DNA of 22,784 nt from Candidatus Auribacterota bacterium. GTDB taxonomy: Bacteria; Auribacterota; JAFGBW01. Positions 14,483 through 22,430 of the stretch are shown here, piece by piece. The DNA is taken from the NCBI GenBank assembly GCA_016932965.1, contig JAFGBW010000051.1, positions 1-22,784 on the forward strand, given 5' to 3'. The notes below the pieces were generated by a model that was given only the letters and a program-made list of their open reading frames with translations, did not search any database and was not told the DNA's origin. Position 1 is the first letter of the stretch, and each line of letters begins with the position of its first letter. Position numbers and translations under genes: made by a program.

Positions 14483-15085
14483 ATGAGAAAGAAAGTACTG
14501 GGGATTATCGGAAGTTACCGCAAAGGTGGAACGATTGATCTGCTTGTGACAGAGGTTTTGGCAGCCGCGCAGGAGGATGGAGCTGATGTTGAAAAGATAT
14601 ACCTGACGGATAAACAGATTGAATTCTGTAACAATTGCAGGATCTGTACGCAGGAAGCCGGGGATGAACCCGGAATCTGCATTCACAAAGATGACATGGC
14701 CGGAATAATGGAGGAATGGAAGAAAGCTGACGGAATAGTTATTGGTTCCCCTGTGAATTTTTATAATATCACGGCTGTCACCAGACGGTTTATGGAAAGG
14801 CTTATTGGTTTTGCTTATTGGCCCTGGGGGAAACATGGGCCTCAAATGAGGATAAAACCCGGAAAAAAGAAAGCGGTTGTGGTTACAGCATCTGCCATGC
14901 CGGTCTTCATCGGATATTTTTTTACCGGGGCTTTACGGGCGCTGAAAATGATTGCTACGACAATGGGGGCCAAACCTGTCGCTTCAGTCTATATCGGCAT
15001 GACCGCTCAGGAAAAACAGGCTGTTTTATCTGAAAAAGACATCAGAAAGGCAAGAGCAGCAGGAAAGAAACTCGTCAGGGACTGA
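14483..15085 (+). CDS. Flavodoxin-fold NAD(P)H-dependent FMN reductase / iron-sulfur flavoprotein-like
   Basis: A 200-residue flavodoxin-like protein of the NADPH-dependent FMN reductase family. The N-terminal strand and phosphate-binding loop are seen in VLGIIGSYRKGGTIDLL (FMN site, residues 5-21), and the second flavin loop in GIVIGSPVNFYN (84-95). Between them are Cys49, Cys52, Cys55 and Cys66 (C-x2-C-x2-C-x10-C). Archaeal and bacterial iron-sulfur flavoproteins bind a [4Fe-4S] cluster with a similar compact motif, but there the last spacing is shorter, so cluster binding here is only likely. GGAAAGGAG precedes the ATG. It stands alone between an inverted-repeat region and the TolC gene. 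Substrates are unknown; electron transfer in an anaerobe would fit. Confidence 0.85.
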   Translation: MRKKVLGIIGSYRKGGTIDLLVTEVLAAAQEDGADVEKIYLTDKQIEFCNNCRICTQEAGDEPGICIHKDDMAGIMEEWKKADGIVIGSPVNFYNITAVTRRFMERLIGFAYWPWGKHGPQMRIKPGKKKAVVVTASAMPVFIGYFFTGALRALKMIATTMGAKPVASVYIGMTAQEKQAVLSEKDIRKARAAGKKLVRD

Positions 15086-15358
15086 TTCCCGTCAGAAAAC
15101 CGCTTGGCATGGAAGCATTCCAGCTTGCCCATGACATTGCAGTATAGGTAGGCTGTAATGAAAATAATCCGGGGCTTTTCCTCCGATATCCATAGGGTCT
15201 AGCTCTTGTGGGAGATAGATCTGACTTGATTAATAAAAATATTTCAGTCAATTTTGTATTAACTGTTTTAAATGGGATGGTTTTAACTGTCAAAATTCAT
15301 TAAAAGCTGACTTCAATTGGCTTCTTTTAAGATATCGTTCCAGCATTTGAATCATGTT

Positions 15359-16870
15359 ATGAAAGGGAATCCGGTGTCATTACAAACATTCGTTTCAAAA
15401 AAATATGATGTCCCGGATTTTCATCCGGGACATCTTGCCCCCCGTGTCCGCGGGAAGAAGTTATTGATCAGATTCTCGGTCATCTCTTTTTTTGTTTTTT
15501 GTTTTTTTATATCCGGGTTTGAGAAAGATGTATATTCCATGGAAAACCGGCCGGAAAAAGAAAAACAAGTTCTGACCCTGTCTGAATTCTGCTCGCGGGT
15601 ACTGAATCATGATCCAACACTTAAAAAACAAAGCGCCTCTGTTGAAGAAGCCCTTGCGGGTCAGGCTATTGCTTCTTCCATGAGATGGCCCAAAGTTGAG
15701 GTGGCAGGCACTTTTTTATCCTCAAATGATCCGGTCTCGGTTTTCGGCATGTTGTTAAAACAAGGGGCTTTTTCCCAGTCGGATTTTTCACTGGAGCGTC
15801 TCAACAACCCTTCTTCAAGATCCAACTGGAATTTCCTTCTTCAGGCCGGATTACCTGTGTTTGACGGTCTGCAAATCCGTCTGTCGGCTGAATCTGCCCG
15901 GTATGCGGCTGAATCTGCCAAACGCATGCAGTCTTTTTTCAAATCCAAAACCATTCTGGTTGCTGCGCAGGCCTATTTGAACACGGTTCTGGCACAGTTG
16001 ATTTTTGATGCTGCCGGTAAAACAACCATGCAGGCTGAAGAAGATTTGCAGCAGGCAGAACAGCTCAAGACTAAGGGGATGATTCTCGGGGCTGATTTTT
16101 ATGCCGCCAGGGTCGTGTACGCCGGAATGACACAAATGAAAAATCAGGCGCAAAAGCGGATACAGGAATGTTTCATGATCATGGCTATTTTAGCAGGAGA
16201 CCCTTTGAATGATGAATATCATGTAGTCAGGGAGTGTTCTGAAGATATTCCCGCTTCGATTCCGTTGGAAGAATGGATTCAGAAGGCATTCAATAAAAGA
16301 GAAGATCTGCTGGCTGTGAGACTCGCTGTTGAAGCAAAAGAGACGGAATTAAAAAGGGAAAAGGCTGCCAGTCTGCCGAGGGTATCGGTCTTTGCCTCCG
16401 CCGAATCCAATGCCGCTTCCAGCTGGGATGAACAGGGTACAAGTTATACAGCCGGGCTTAAAGGAACGTTTGATTTGTACGATCCATCGCGTTCTTCCAG
16501 GATCAAAAAAATTGAAAAGGAACTGGAGCAGTTGATTCAGGATGAGAAGATATTGCAGGACAGAATCGTCATGGATATGACTTCTGCCTGGAAAAATGAA
16601 GAGGTTCTTTTCATGAATCTTGATGCTGCCAGACAGTCTGTCCAGGATAGCTCTGAAGCAGTGAAACTGGTGGAGCCTCTTTATCGCGAGGGCAGAAAAT
16701 CTATCGCTGATCTATTGGAAATGAGAATGGCAAGCCAGTCTGCAGCAAATAATCTCGATGAAATCAGGACGAAACTGGAAATCCTACGTATCCAGCTTCT
16801 TTTTTTATCCGGTGAACTGGATGAGAGGCGTCTTGTGGAAATCGGGGCTGGAATAAAGGAGGAAGGATGA
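15359..16870 (+). CDS. TolC-family outer-membrane efflux protein
   Basis: Outer-membrane channel of the TolC/OprM family, which forms a trimeric beta-barrel with a long periplasmic helical tunnel. Counted from ATG 15359 it has 503 residues. Two TolC repeats are visible: LTLSEFCSRVLNHDPTLKKQ (first helix) with an Ala/Gln-rich helical stretch, and the second half beginning near REDLLAVRLAVEAKE and ending EPLYREGRKSIADLLEMR. The start is uncertain. The hydrophobic signal segment begins only at about residue 35, and a perfect hairpin (15407-15434) lies inside the N-terminal extension. A TTG at 15464 after CGGGAAGAAG would give a compact signal peptide, and a GTG at 15374 is another choice. The stop overlaps the ATG of the RND gene (ATGA), so the two are translationally coupled. 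No adaptor gene is nearby. Confidence 0.92.
   Translation: MKGNPVSLQTFVSKKYDVPDFHPGHLAPRVRGKKLLIRFSVISFFVFCFFISGFEKDVYSMENRPEKEKQVLTLSEFCSRVLNHDPTLKKQSASVEEALAGQAIASSMRWPKVEVAGTFLSSNDPVSVFGMLLKQGAFSQSDFSLERLNNPSSRSNWNFLLQAGLPVFDGLQIRLSAESARYAAESAKRMQSFFKSKTILVAAQAYLNTVLAQLIFDAAGKTTMQAEEDLQQAEQLKTKGMILGADFYAARVVYAGMTQMKNQAQKRIQECFMIMAILAGDPLNDEYHVVRECSEDIPASIPLEEWIQKAFNKREDLLAVRLAVEAKETELKREKAASLPRVSVFASAESNAASSWDEQGTSYTAGLKGTFDLYDPSRSSRIKKIEKELEQLIQDEKILQDRIVMDMTSAWKNEEVLFMNLDAARQSVQDSSEAVKLVEPLYREGRKSIADLLEMRMASQSAANNLDEIRTKLEILRIQLLFLSGELDERRLVEIGAGIKEEG
15407..15434. terminator. Perfect hairpin with a GAAA loop at the 5' end of the TolC gene
   Basis: GATGTCCCGGAT (15407-15418) pairs perfectly with ATCCGGGACATC (15423-15434) around a 4-nt loop. 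On the minus strand the loop is GAAA, a stable GNRA tetraloop, and the stem is followed by ATATTTTTTT, so it reads as an intrinsic terminator in that direction. On the plus strand it may act as a leader structure before a downstream TolC start. The 273 bp before ATG 15359 (15086-15358) hold no gene I can support. Confidence 0.6.
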
Positions 16871-17232
16871 ATACTGCGGCCCAACAGCAGGGATTTCTGG
16901 CAGGAGTGGTTAGGTATTTTGCCTCATCCAAGCTCACCCCGCTTTTTATTATTTCTTCTTTGTTGATCGGCTTTGCCGCTGTCGGGAATATTCCGCGTGA
17001 GGAAGAACCTCAGATAACTGTCCCTATGTTCGATATTTTTGTTTCGTTTCCCGGGGCTTCTTCCGAGGAGGTTGAAAAACGGATCGTCAATCTCGGGGAG
17101 AGAAAATTATGGGAGATCCCGGGTGTCGAATATATTTATTCCACCATCGAGTCACACCAGGCGCTGATCATCGTCCGTTTCCGGGTGGGGGAGGATTTTG
17201 AAAAAAGTCTCATCAAGCTGTACACCAGGTGA
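16867..17232 (+). CDS. RND efflux permease, N-terminal fragment
   Basis: The first 121 residues of a resistance-nodulation-division (RND) permease of the AcrB/HAE-1 type. It contains the first transmembrane helix (LTPLFIISSLLIGFAAVGNI, about 23-42), the family signature PREEEPQI, the porter-domain start (FPGASSEEVEKRI) and the stretch ending SLIKLYTR, where the frame meets TGA. The downstream frame continues the same protein without missing residues, so a normal permease is cut here by a one-base shift. The stop and the downstream GTG overlap as GTGA. Either this is a recent frameshift (or sequencing error) that kills the pump, or the two parts are made separately and assemble. The ATG overlaps the TolC stop. 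Confidence 0.9.
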   Translation: MNTAAQQQGFLAGVVRYFASSKLTPLFIISSLLIGFAAVGNIPREEEPQITVPMFDIFVSFPGASSEEVEKRIVNLGERKLWEIPGVEYIYSTIESHQALIIVRFRVGEDFEKSLIKLYTR

Positions 17233-20072
17233 CTTCCAATCTTGACTGGCTGCCAAAAGGGGCCATTCCGCCCTTGATCAAACCCCGTTCGATTGATGAC
17301 GTCCCTGTTTTAGCACTGACTTTTTACAGTGAAAACAAAAATCCCATGGAACTCAGAAAAGTTGTTTCAAAAGTCAGGCGGGAAATTTCTTCCATTCCCA
17401 ATGTATCTGAAACCAATCTGATCGGAGGAAAGAAACGCCAGTTTCAGATTCATTTTGACGAAGAGAAATTGAAATCCCGTCTTCTTTCACCGCTCGAGAT
17501 CCTTCATCTGGTTCAAGCAGCCAATGTCCGGATTCCGGCAGGCGTAATGGAATCGGCCCCTCTTCTGACGCAGGTTGAACCGAACGCGTTTTTTAATTCA
17601 AAGGAAGACCTGGAAAATCTGGTCATCGGGATCAGCAACGGCGAGAGCGTGTATTTAAAAAACATCGCACAGGTAAAAGACGGCCCGGACGAAGAAGATT
17701 CCGCGGTGAACATCCGTTTCGGCACGACTGTTCAGGAAAAAGGGATTCATGACGCTGTCACGCTTTCCGTTTCCAAGAGAAAAGGGACCAATGCGTCACA
17801 ATTATGTGAAACGATCCTCCATAGGGTGGAGAGCCTGAAAGACATGGTCATTCCGGAAGAGGTTTCTTTCAAGGTCACCAGAAATTACGGGGAAACCGCC
17901 TCGGAAAAATCCAATGAACTCCTTTACCATACACTCATAGCGGTTGTGAGTGTCAGCATCCTGATAGCGGTTTCCCTGGGTTTATATGAATCCGCTATCG
18001 TGGCTGTTGCCATTCCGGTGACCCTGGCTCTCACTCTGGCCACTTTCTTTTTTCTGGGTTTCACTCTCAACCGGATCACTTTATTTGCACTCATCTTTTC
18101 CATTGGAATTTTGGTGGATGATCCCATTGTCGGGGTGGAAAACATCATCCGCCATCTTCATATGAAACCCAATAAGGATCGTCCGATTCTTGACGTCACG
18201 ATTGAAGCGGTTCTGGAAGTCGGCAAACCCCTTATCCTTGCCACCTTTGCCGTGATTGCCTCCATTTTACCCATGGCTTTTGTGAGGGGACTCATGGGGC
18301 CTTACATGCGGCCCATCCCGATCGGCTCCAGTACGGCCATGGTTCTTTCCATGATCGTTTCTTTTATCATCACTCCCTGGGCCTCTTATCATATCCTCGG
18401 CTGGGCGGCAAAAAAAAGTCGGACCAAAAACCATGAAGCGGATAAGGAAGATTTCCTCACCCGGTTTTACCGCTGGTACATGCAGCCCCTGATATACCAT
18501 TCCGGCGCCAGGTGGATTTTTCTCATCTGCCTTACCCTTCTTCTTGCCGGAGCTGTTTCCCTGGTTCCGTTTAAAAAAGTCTGGCTGAAAATGCTTCCCT
18601 TTGACAACAAGAATGAATTTCAGGTCATTGTAAACCTGCCGGAAGGCACTCCTGTCCAGAAAACCCGTTCTGTCATGGAAGAGATAGCCGTTTATCTTCA
18701 GACCGTTCCTGAAGTCACAGATATTGAAATGCATATTGCATCCAGCGCCCCTTATAATTTCAACGGTCTTGTCCGGCATTATTTCCTACGGAACAGGCCT
18801 CATCAGGGGGATCTTCAGGTGAACTTATGCGGAAAAAGTTTGAGGAAAAGACAAAGCCACGAAATAGCGGATTCCGTGCGTCCAAGAATCCAGGCGATTG
18901 TCAGGAAAGCAAACGGGCATGTTCAGGTGGCTGAAGTGCCGCCAGGGCCTCCTGTCCTTTCCACCCTGGTTGTGGAAACATACGGCCCGACTCTGGATGG
19001 ACAGATCCAGGTGGCTAAAGAGATAGAGAAATTATTGTCTTCCACGGAAGGCATCACGGATGTGGATACCTATTTTCAGTCTGATGAAAATCTCATCCGG
19101 TTCAATGTGAATATCGAGAAGGCTTCATTAAACGGAATTGATGCGGCAACCATTGCAAGGACAATAAAGGCCGCTCTTTCAGGCGAAGTGGCGGATCTGG
19201 CAAGAATCCAGGAAGAATGCGAGCCCGTTGAGATCATTTTAAGGCTTCCAAAAAATAAAAGAGCCGATGATTCGGCATTGTTGAATATCCATCTGCTTTC
19301 ACGTTTCGGTAATCTGATTCCCCTAAAAGATCTGGTGTCAAAAAAAATCCAGAGGGCAGACCGGGCCATATACCATAAGAACCTAAGACCCGTAACCTAT
19401 GTGATAGCGGATGTTACGGGAGAATTCGGCAATCCGGTTTATGCCATCATGAAGCTTCAGAAAAAGCTGGACAACATCTCGTTACCTTCGGGAAAACAGA
19501 AAAAATTGGTCCAATATTACACGAATCAGCCATCCAACTCCGAAGAATGGGCGGTCAAATGGGACGGAGAATGGCATATCACCTATGAAGTATTCAGAGA
19601 TCTTGGCATCGCCTTTGGAATGGTTCTCATACTCATTTATATCCTCGTCGTTGGCTGGTTCCAGTCGTTTAAGATCCCCCTGATTGTCATGCTCCCGATT
19701 CCGTTATCTTTGGCAGGGATTCTGCCGGCGCACTGGATGACCGGGATATTTTTTACCGCTACGTCCATGATCGGCCTCATTGCCGGAGCGGGTATTGTGG
19801 TTAGAAATGCCATTATTCTGGTTGATTTTATCGAGCTTCGCCTCAATCAGGGAATGGCGCTTGAAGAAGCCGTGATCGATGCCGGAGTCAAACGTTTCCG
19901 TCCCATGCTGCTGACGGCTTCAGCCGTGGTGGTCGGATCTTCCGTTATCCTTTTTGATCCGATTTTTCAGGGGCTAGCGCTGTCTTTAATGGCAGGTGAG
20001 ATCGCCTCCACACTGCTTTCCAGGACAGCTGTTCCGGTTATCTATTACATGATGATGAAGAAAAAGAAGTAA
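17229..20072 (+). CDS. RND efflux permease, main part (frame-shifted from the N-terminal fragment)
   Basis: A 947-residue continuation of the RND permease; with the upstream fragment the total is about 1,070, normal for the family. It begins GTG ACT TCC (TSNLDWLPKGAIPP), which directly follows KLYTR in family alignments. Helices of the first half run from about 234 to 400, with the proton-relay Asp297-Asp298 in GILVDDPIVGVEN. A large porter loop and the second set of helices (about 790-940) follow. The conserved TM10 Lys of AcrB is Arg859 here (GIVVRNAIILVDF). The pump would export drugs or other amphiphiles using the proton gradient through the TolC channel encoded upstream. The last residues are KKKK. 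No periplasmic adaptor (HlyD/AcrA family) gene is present in the window. Confidence 0.94.
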   Translation: MTSNLDWLPKGAIPPLIKPRSIDDVPVLALTFYSENKNPMELRKVVSKVRREISSIPNVSETNLIGGKKRQFQIHFDEEKLKSRLLSPLEILHLVQAANVRIPAGVMESAPLLTQVEPNAFFNSKEDLENLVIGISNGESVYLKNIAQVKDGPDEEDSAVNIRFGTTVQEKGIHDAVTLSVSKRKGTNASQLCETILHRVESLKDMVIPEEVSFKVTRNYGETASEKSNELLYHTLIAVVSVSILIAVSLGLYESAIVAVAIPVTLALTLATFFFLGFTLNRITLFALIFSIGILVDDPIVGVENIIRHLHMKPNKDRPILDVTIEAVLEVGKPLILATFAVIASILPMAFVRGLMGPYMRPIPIGSSTAMVLSMIVSFIITPWASYHILGWAAKKSRTKNHEADKEDFLTRFYRWYMQPLIYHSGARWIFLICLTLLLAGAVSLVPFKKVWLKMLPFDNKNEFQVIVNLPEGTPVQKTRSVMEEIAVYLQTVPEVTDIEMHIASSAPYNFNGLVRHYFLRNRPHQGDLQVNLCGKSLRKRQSHEIADSVRPRIQAIVRKANGHVQVAEVPPGPPVLSTLVVETYGPTLDGQIQVAKEIEKLLSSTEGITDVDTYFQSDENLIRFNVNIEKASLNGIDAATIARTIKAALSGEVADLARIQEECEPVEIILRLPKNKRADDSALLNIHLLSRFGNLIPLKDLVSKKIQRADRAIYHKNLRPVTYVIADVTGEFGNPVYAIMKLQKKLDNISLPSGKQKKLVQYYTNQPSNSEEWAVKWDGEWHITYEVFRDLGIAFGMVLILIYILVVGWFQSFKIPLIVMLPIPLSLAGILPAHWMTGIFFTATSMIGLIAGAGIVVRNAIILVDFIELRLNQGMALEEAVIDAGVKRFRPMLLTASAVVVGSSVILFDPIFQGLALSLMAGEIASTLLSRTAVPVIYYMMMKKKK

Positions 20073-20112
20073 GCGATGATATTGTCACATAGGGGCAGAG
20101 CGTTTGCTGGTT

Positions 20113-20130
20113 GATTAAATTTGTTTAATC
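20113..20130. terminator. Short hairpin at the convergent RND / hydrogenase-like junction
   Basis: GATTAAA (20113-20119) and TTTAATC (20124-20130) form a 7-bp AT-rich stem with a TTTG loop. It overlaps the stop codon of the minus-strand ferredoxin/NuoB gene. It is weak and may be chance. Confidence 0.25.
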
Positions 20131-20904
20131 CCGCTTATCCTCATTCGGTTTTATACCTAACAGGTGGAGCAGACCGTCCAGGATAGTAAAGGGATGTGGC
20201 GGGCAGCCTGGAATATAGAGATCAACAGGTATGGAGGAGGGAATTCCTGTTGCTTCTGCATGATCTGAGTACAGTCCGCCGGAAATGGCGCAGGCTCCTA
20301 AAGCGATCACGATTTTTGGATCAGGGACTGCTTCATAGGTTTTGATAAGCGCGTCATGCATGTTTTGAGTGACGGGTCCTGTGATTAAAATTCCATCCGC
20401 ATGTCTGGGGGACGCAACGAACTGAATGCCGAACCGGCTCAGGTCAAAAAAAGGTGTATTGAGCACGTTTATGTCCGCTTCACAGGCATTGCATCCGCCG
20501 GCGCTGACCTGCCTTAATTTCAGAGAGCGTTGGAAAAGCTTGCGTCTTTTTTTGTCCAACACGGCTTTAGGTTTAAAGGGTCCCGTGTTGGACCAGATCA
20601 GATCCTTTCTATGAGCAGAGGACAGGGAATAAATATTGGAAAAATGAATGGCTCCTCTGGGGCATGCTTCTGTGCAATCCAGGCAAAAAAGACAACGGCC
20701 CAGATCAATGAGTAATTCCTGATTTTCTTTTTTTGACAGGGCGTTTACAGGACACGCCTTGACGCATTCATCGCACCCTGAATCGCATTTGGAACAATCC
20801 GCGTCAGGAAGCCCACGGAACCTTTCTGGCAGCAAGGGTTTTTTATCAGGAAAAGGGTAGGTTCTGTGTTTTTGTTTGATCCGGGTTAACAAGGTGGTAA
20901 GCAT
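20125..20904 (-). CDS. Hydrogenase-like small subunit: two-cluster ferredoxin fused to a NuoB/HyfI domain
   Basis: A 259-residue fusion of two parts that E. coli encodes as HycF/HyfH and HycG/HyfI. Residues 35-90 form a ferredoxin domain with C-x2-C-x3-C-x2-C-x3-CP (Cys37, 40, 44, 47, 51) and C-x2-C-x2-C-x3-CP (Cys71, 74, 77, 81), enough for two [4Fe-4S] clusters. Residues 130-250 are the NuoB-like domain: Cys138 and Cys141 (GGCNACEADI), Cys205 (LGACAISGG) and Cys234 (GCPPHP) ligate the cluster nearest the large subunit. The GPVT stretch is also conserved. It would pass electrons between an external donor and the large subunit at the cytoplasmic face of the membrane. It follows the large-subunit gene after 20 bp and ends the operon. 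Confidence 0.93.
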   Translation of the reverse strand: MLTTLLTRIKQKHRTYPFPDKKPLLPERFRGLPDADCSKCDSGCDECVKACPVNALSKKENQELLIDLGRCLFCLDCTEACPRGAIHFSNIYSLSSAHRKDLIWSNTGPFKPKAVLDKKRRKLFQRSLKLRQVSAGGCNACEADINVLNTPFFDLSRFGIQFVASPRHADGILITGPVTQNMHDALIKTYEAVPDPKIVIALGACAISGGLYSDHAEATGIPSSIPVDLYIPGCPPHPFTILDGLLHLLGIKPNEDKRD

Positions 20905-20924
20905 GGCGTATCCTCACTGTTTTT

Positions 20925-22427
20925 TTACAAGTCATGTCCGCAATAAGAAAGATTAAAGCTTTTATTGCACAGGGGAAAATCAGATATTTCCTGGTTGCGC
21001 ATGGCATAAGCCAGTCCGAACCAGTTGTGAAAAGAAGGGTCTGTGATTTTATATGTTTTAAACCTGCCCTGATGATCAGTTACAGCAGCATGAACGATTT
21101 CTCCGCGAAACCCTTCCACGAGTGACACGATAAACTGATCGGCCTGTAAAGGGACCTGTCTTTTAATAATAGGTCCTTCCACAAGATGCTGGATTTGTTC
21201 TTTTATAAAGGAAACAGAGCGCTGGATTTCCAGCCATCTGACGAATCCTCTTGCAAAGACATCTCCTGTATTCCACGTCGATACAGGAATATGAACAAAG
21301 CGGTTTATTCCGGAAGGGTAATTCGAGCGAACGTCTTCTTCCAGGCCGCACGCCCTTGCCGCAACACCCACTATACCCAGTTCCCTGACAGTTTTCAGGG
21401 AAAGGGTACCGGTTCCTTCAAACCGGGCAAGAACCGATGGGGAATTCCATAGGAGTTCCACGGCTGCTTGAGTGTCTTCATAAACTTTGCTAATCCAGGA
21501 AAAGAGTTTTTCTATTCCATTGGGGTCGATATCAAAGCGGATTCCGCCTGGACAAAGCATGGATCGCCCGAACCTGTTTCCACAAATAAAGGCGGTCATG
21601 TTCAGAAATTCACCTCTCAGACGGCCGCAGTATGAAGCAGTCGGCAGATATCCGACATCATTGGCCATGGCGCCTAAATCGCCAACATGATTGGCGACTC
21701 TTTCCAGTTCAAGCATGATTCCCCGGAGCATCTGGGCTCTGGCTGAAGGGAAACAATGGTTTAATCCTTCCATTAACTGACAATACGCTGTCCCGTGAGC
21801 AATGGATGAGTCACCGCAGACTGTTTCCATATAATGAAGGGTCTTTTTATCCGGTCCGTTTAACAGGGCTTTTTCAACTCCCCTGTGCTGGTACCCTAGA
21901 GAAATTTCCAGGTGAAGGACGTTTTCCCCGAAACACTGAAAACGGAAATGCCCTGGTTCGATGATCCCGGCATGGACAGGCCCGACAGCCACTTCATGGA
22001 TCTCTTGGCCTTCCACTTGAAAATAATCAGCTTCGCCGATTGGGTGGACGGCCTGGACGTCAGTTTTATTCGATAACGGAGAGCAAAAACGCAGGGGTTT
22101 CATCCAGCTGTGATTGATTATATTTAATGACCACGTTTCCGCCAGTTCTCTTTCGAACCAGTGGAATTGCGGACAGGACGGGGTCAGGGATTCAAAGGTA
22201 TCGCCCGGTTTTGTGGAAGTGACGGAAAGGCCGTCTTTTTCCGTCATTACGGCGAACAGCACGATTTGACCGGCGGTATTTTTATTTCCAAAAAAGGAAA
22301 CAATCCTTTCATGGTTTTCTGTTTTGCGGATGATCCTGTTCCTGAAGACTGCGCTGTCTAAACAGGGGATCCTTTCCAAAGGAACCGGCTGAGAGTTTTG
22401 AATCATGCATTGTTCGAAAGTATTCAT
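20925..22427 (-). CDS. Hydrogenase-like large subunit (NuoC-NuoD fusion, HyfG/HycE type) lacking Ni-Fe ligands
   Basis: A 500-residue fusion of a NuoC-type domain (about 25-115; ESLTPSCPQFHWFERE is its signature) and a NuoD/hydrogenase large-subunit domain (about 145-500). Working [NiFe] enzymes bind the metals with CxxC near the start (CGIC) and DPCxxC at the end. Here the first motif reads Cys204-Gly-Asp-Ser207 and the C-terminus reads KSFNLSYCGHDL, so by eye three of four ligands are gone; a lone Cys496 lies beside the expected position. The C-terminal extension removed by maturation proteases is also missing. The protein therefore probably does not make H2. It fits the energy-converting hydrogenase-related (Ehr) class between group-4 hydrogenases and complex I. 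Its partners are the flanking membrane subunit and the ferredoxin/NuoB subunit. Confidence 0.93.
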   Translation of the reverse strand: MNTFEQCMIQNSQPVPLERIPCLDSAVFRNRIIRKTENHERIVSFFGNKNTAGQIVLFAVMTEKDGLSVTSTKPGDTFESLTPSCPQFHWFERELAETWSLNIINHSWMKPLRFCSPLSNKTDVQAVHPIGEADYFQVEGQEIHEVAVGPVHAGIIEPGHFRFQCFGENVLHLEISLGYQHRGVEKALLNGPDKKTLHYMETVCGDSSIAHGTAYCQLMEGLNHCFPSARAQMLRGIMLELERVANHVGDLGAMANDVGYLPTASYCGRLRGEFLNMTAFICGNRFGRSMLCPGGIRFDIDPNGIEKLFSWISKVYEDTQAAVELLWNSPSVLARFEGTGTLSLKTVRELGIVGVAARACGLEEDVRSNYPSGINRFVHIPVSTWNTGDVFARGFVRWLEIQRSVSFIKEQIQHLVEGPIIKRQVPLQADQFIVSLVEGFRGEIVHAAVTDHQGRFKTYKITDPSFHNWFGLAYAMRNQEISDFPLCNKSFNLSYCGHDL

Positions 22428-22430
22428 GGT

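Noticed and set aside
17929-18780. Minus-strand frames inside the RND permease gene
   Set aside because: They follow from codon bias in the RND frame and show no family features.
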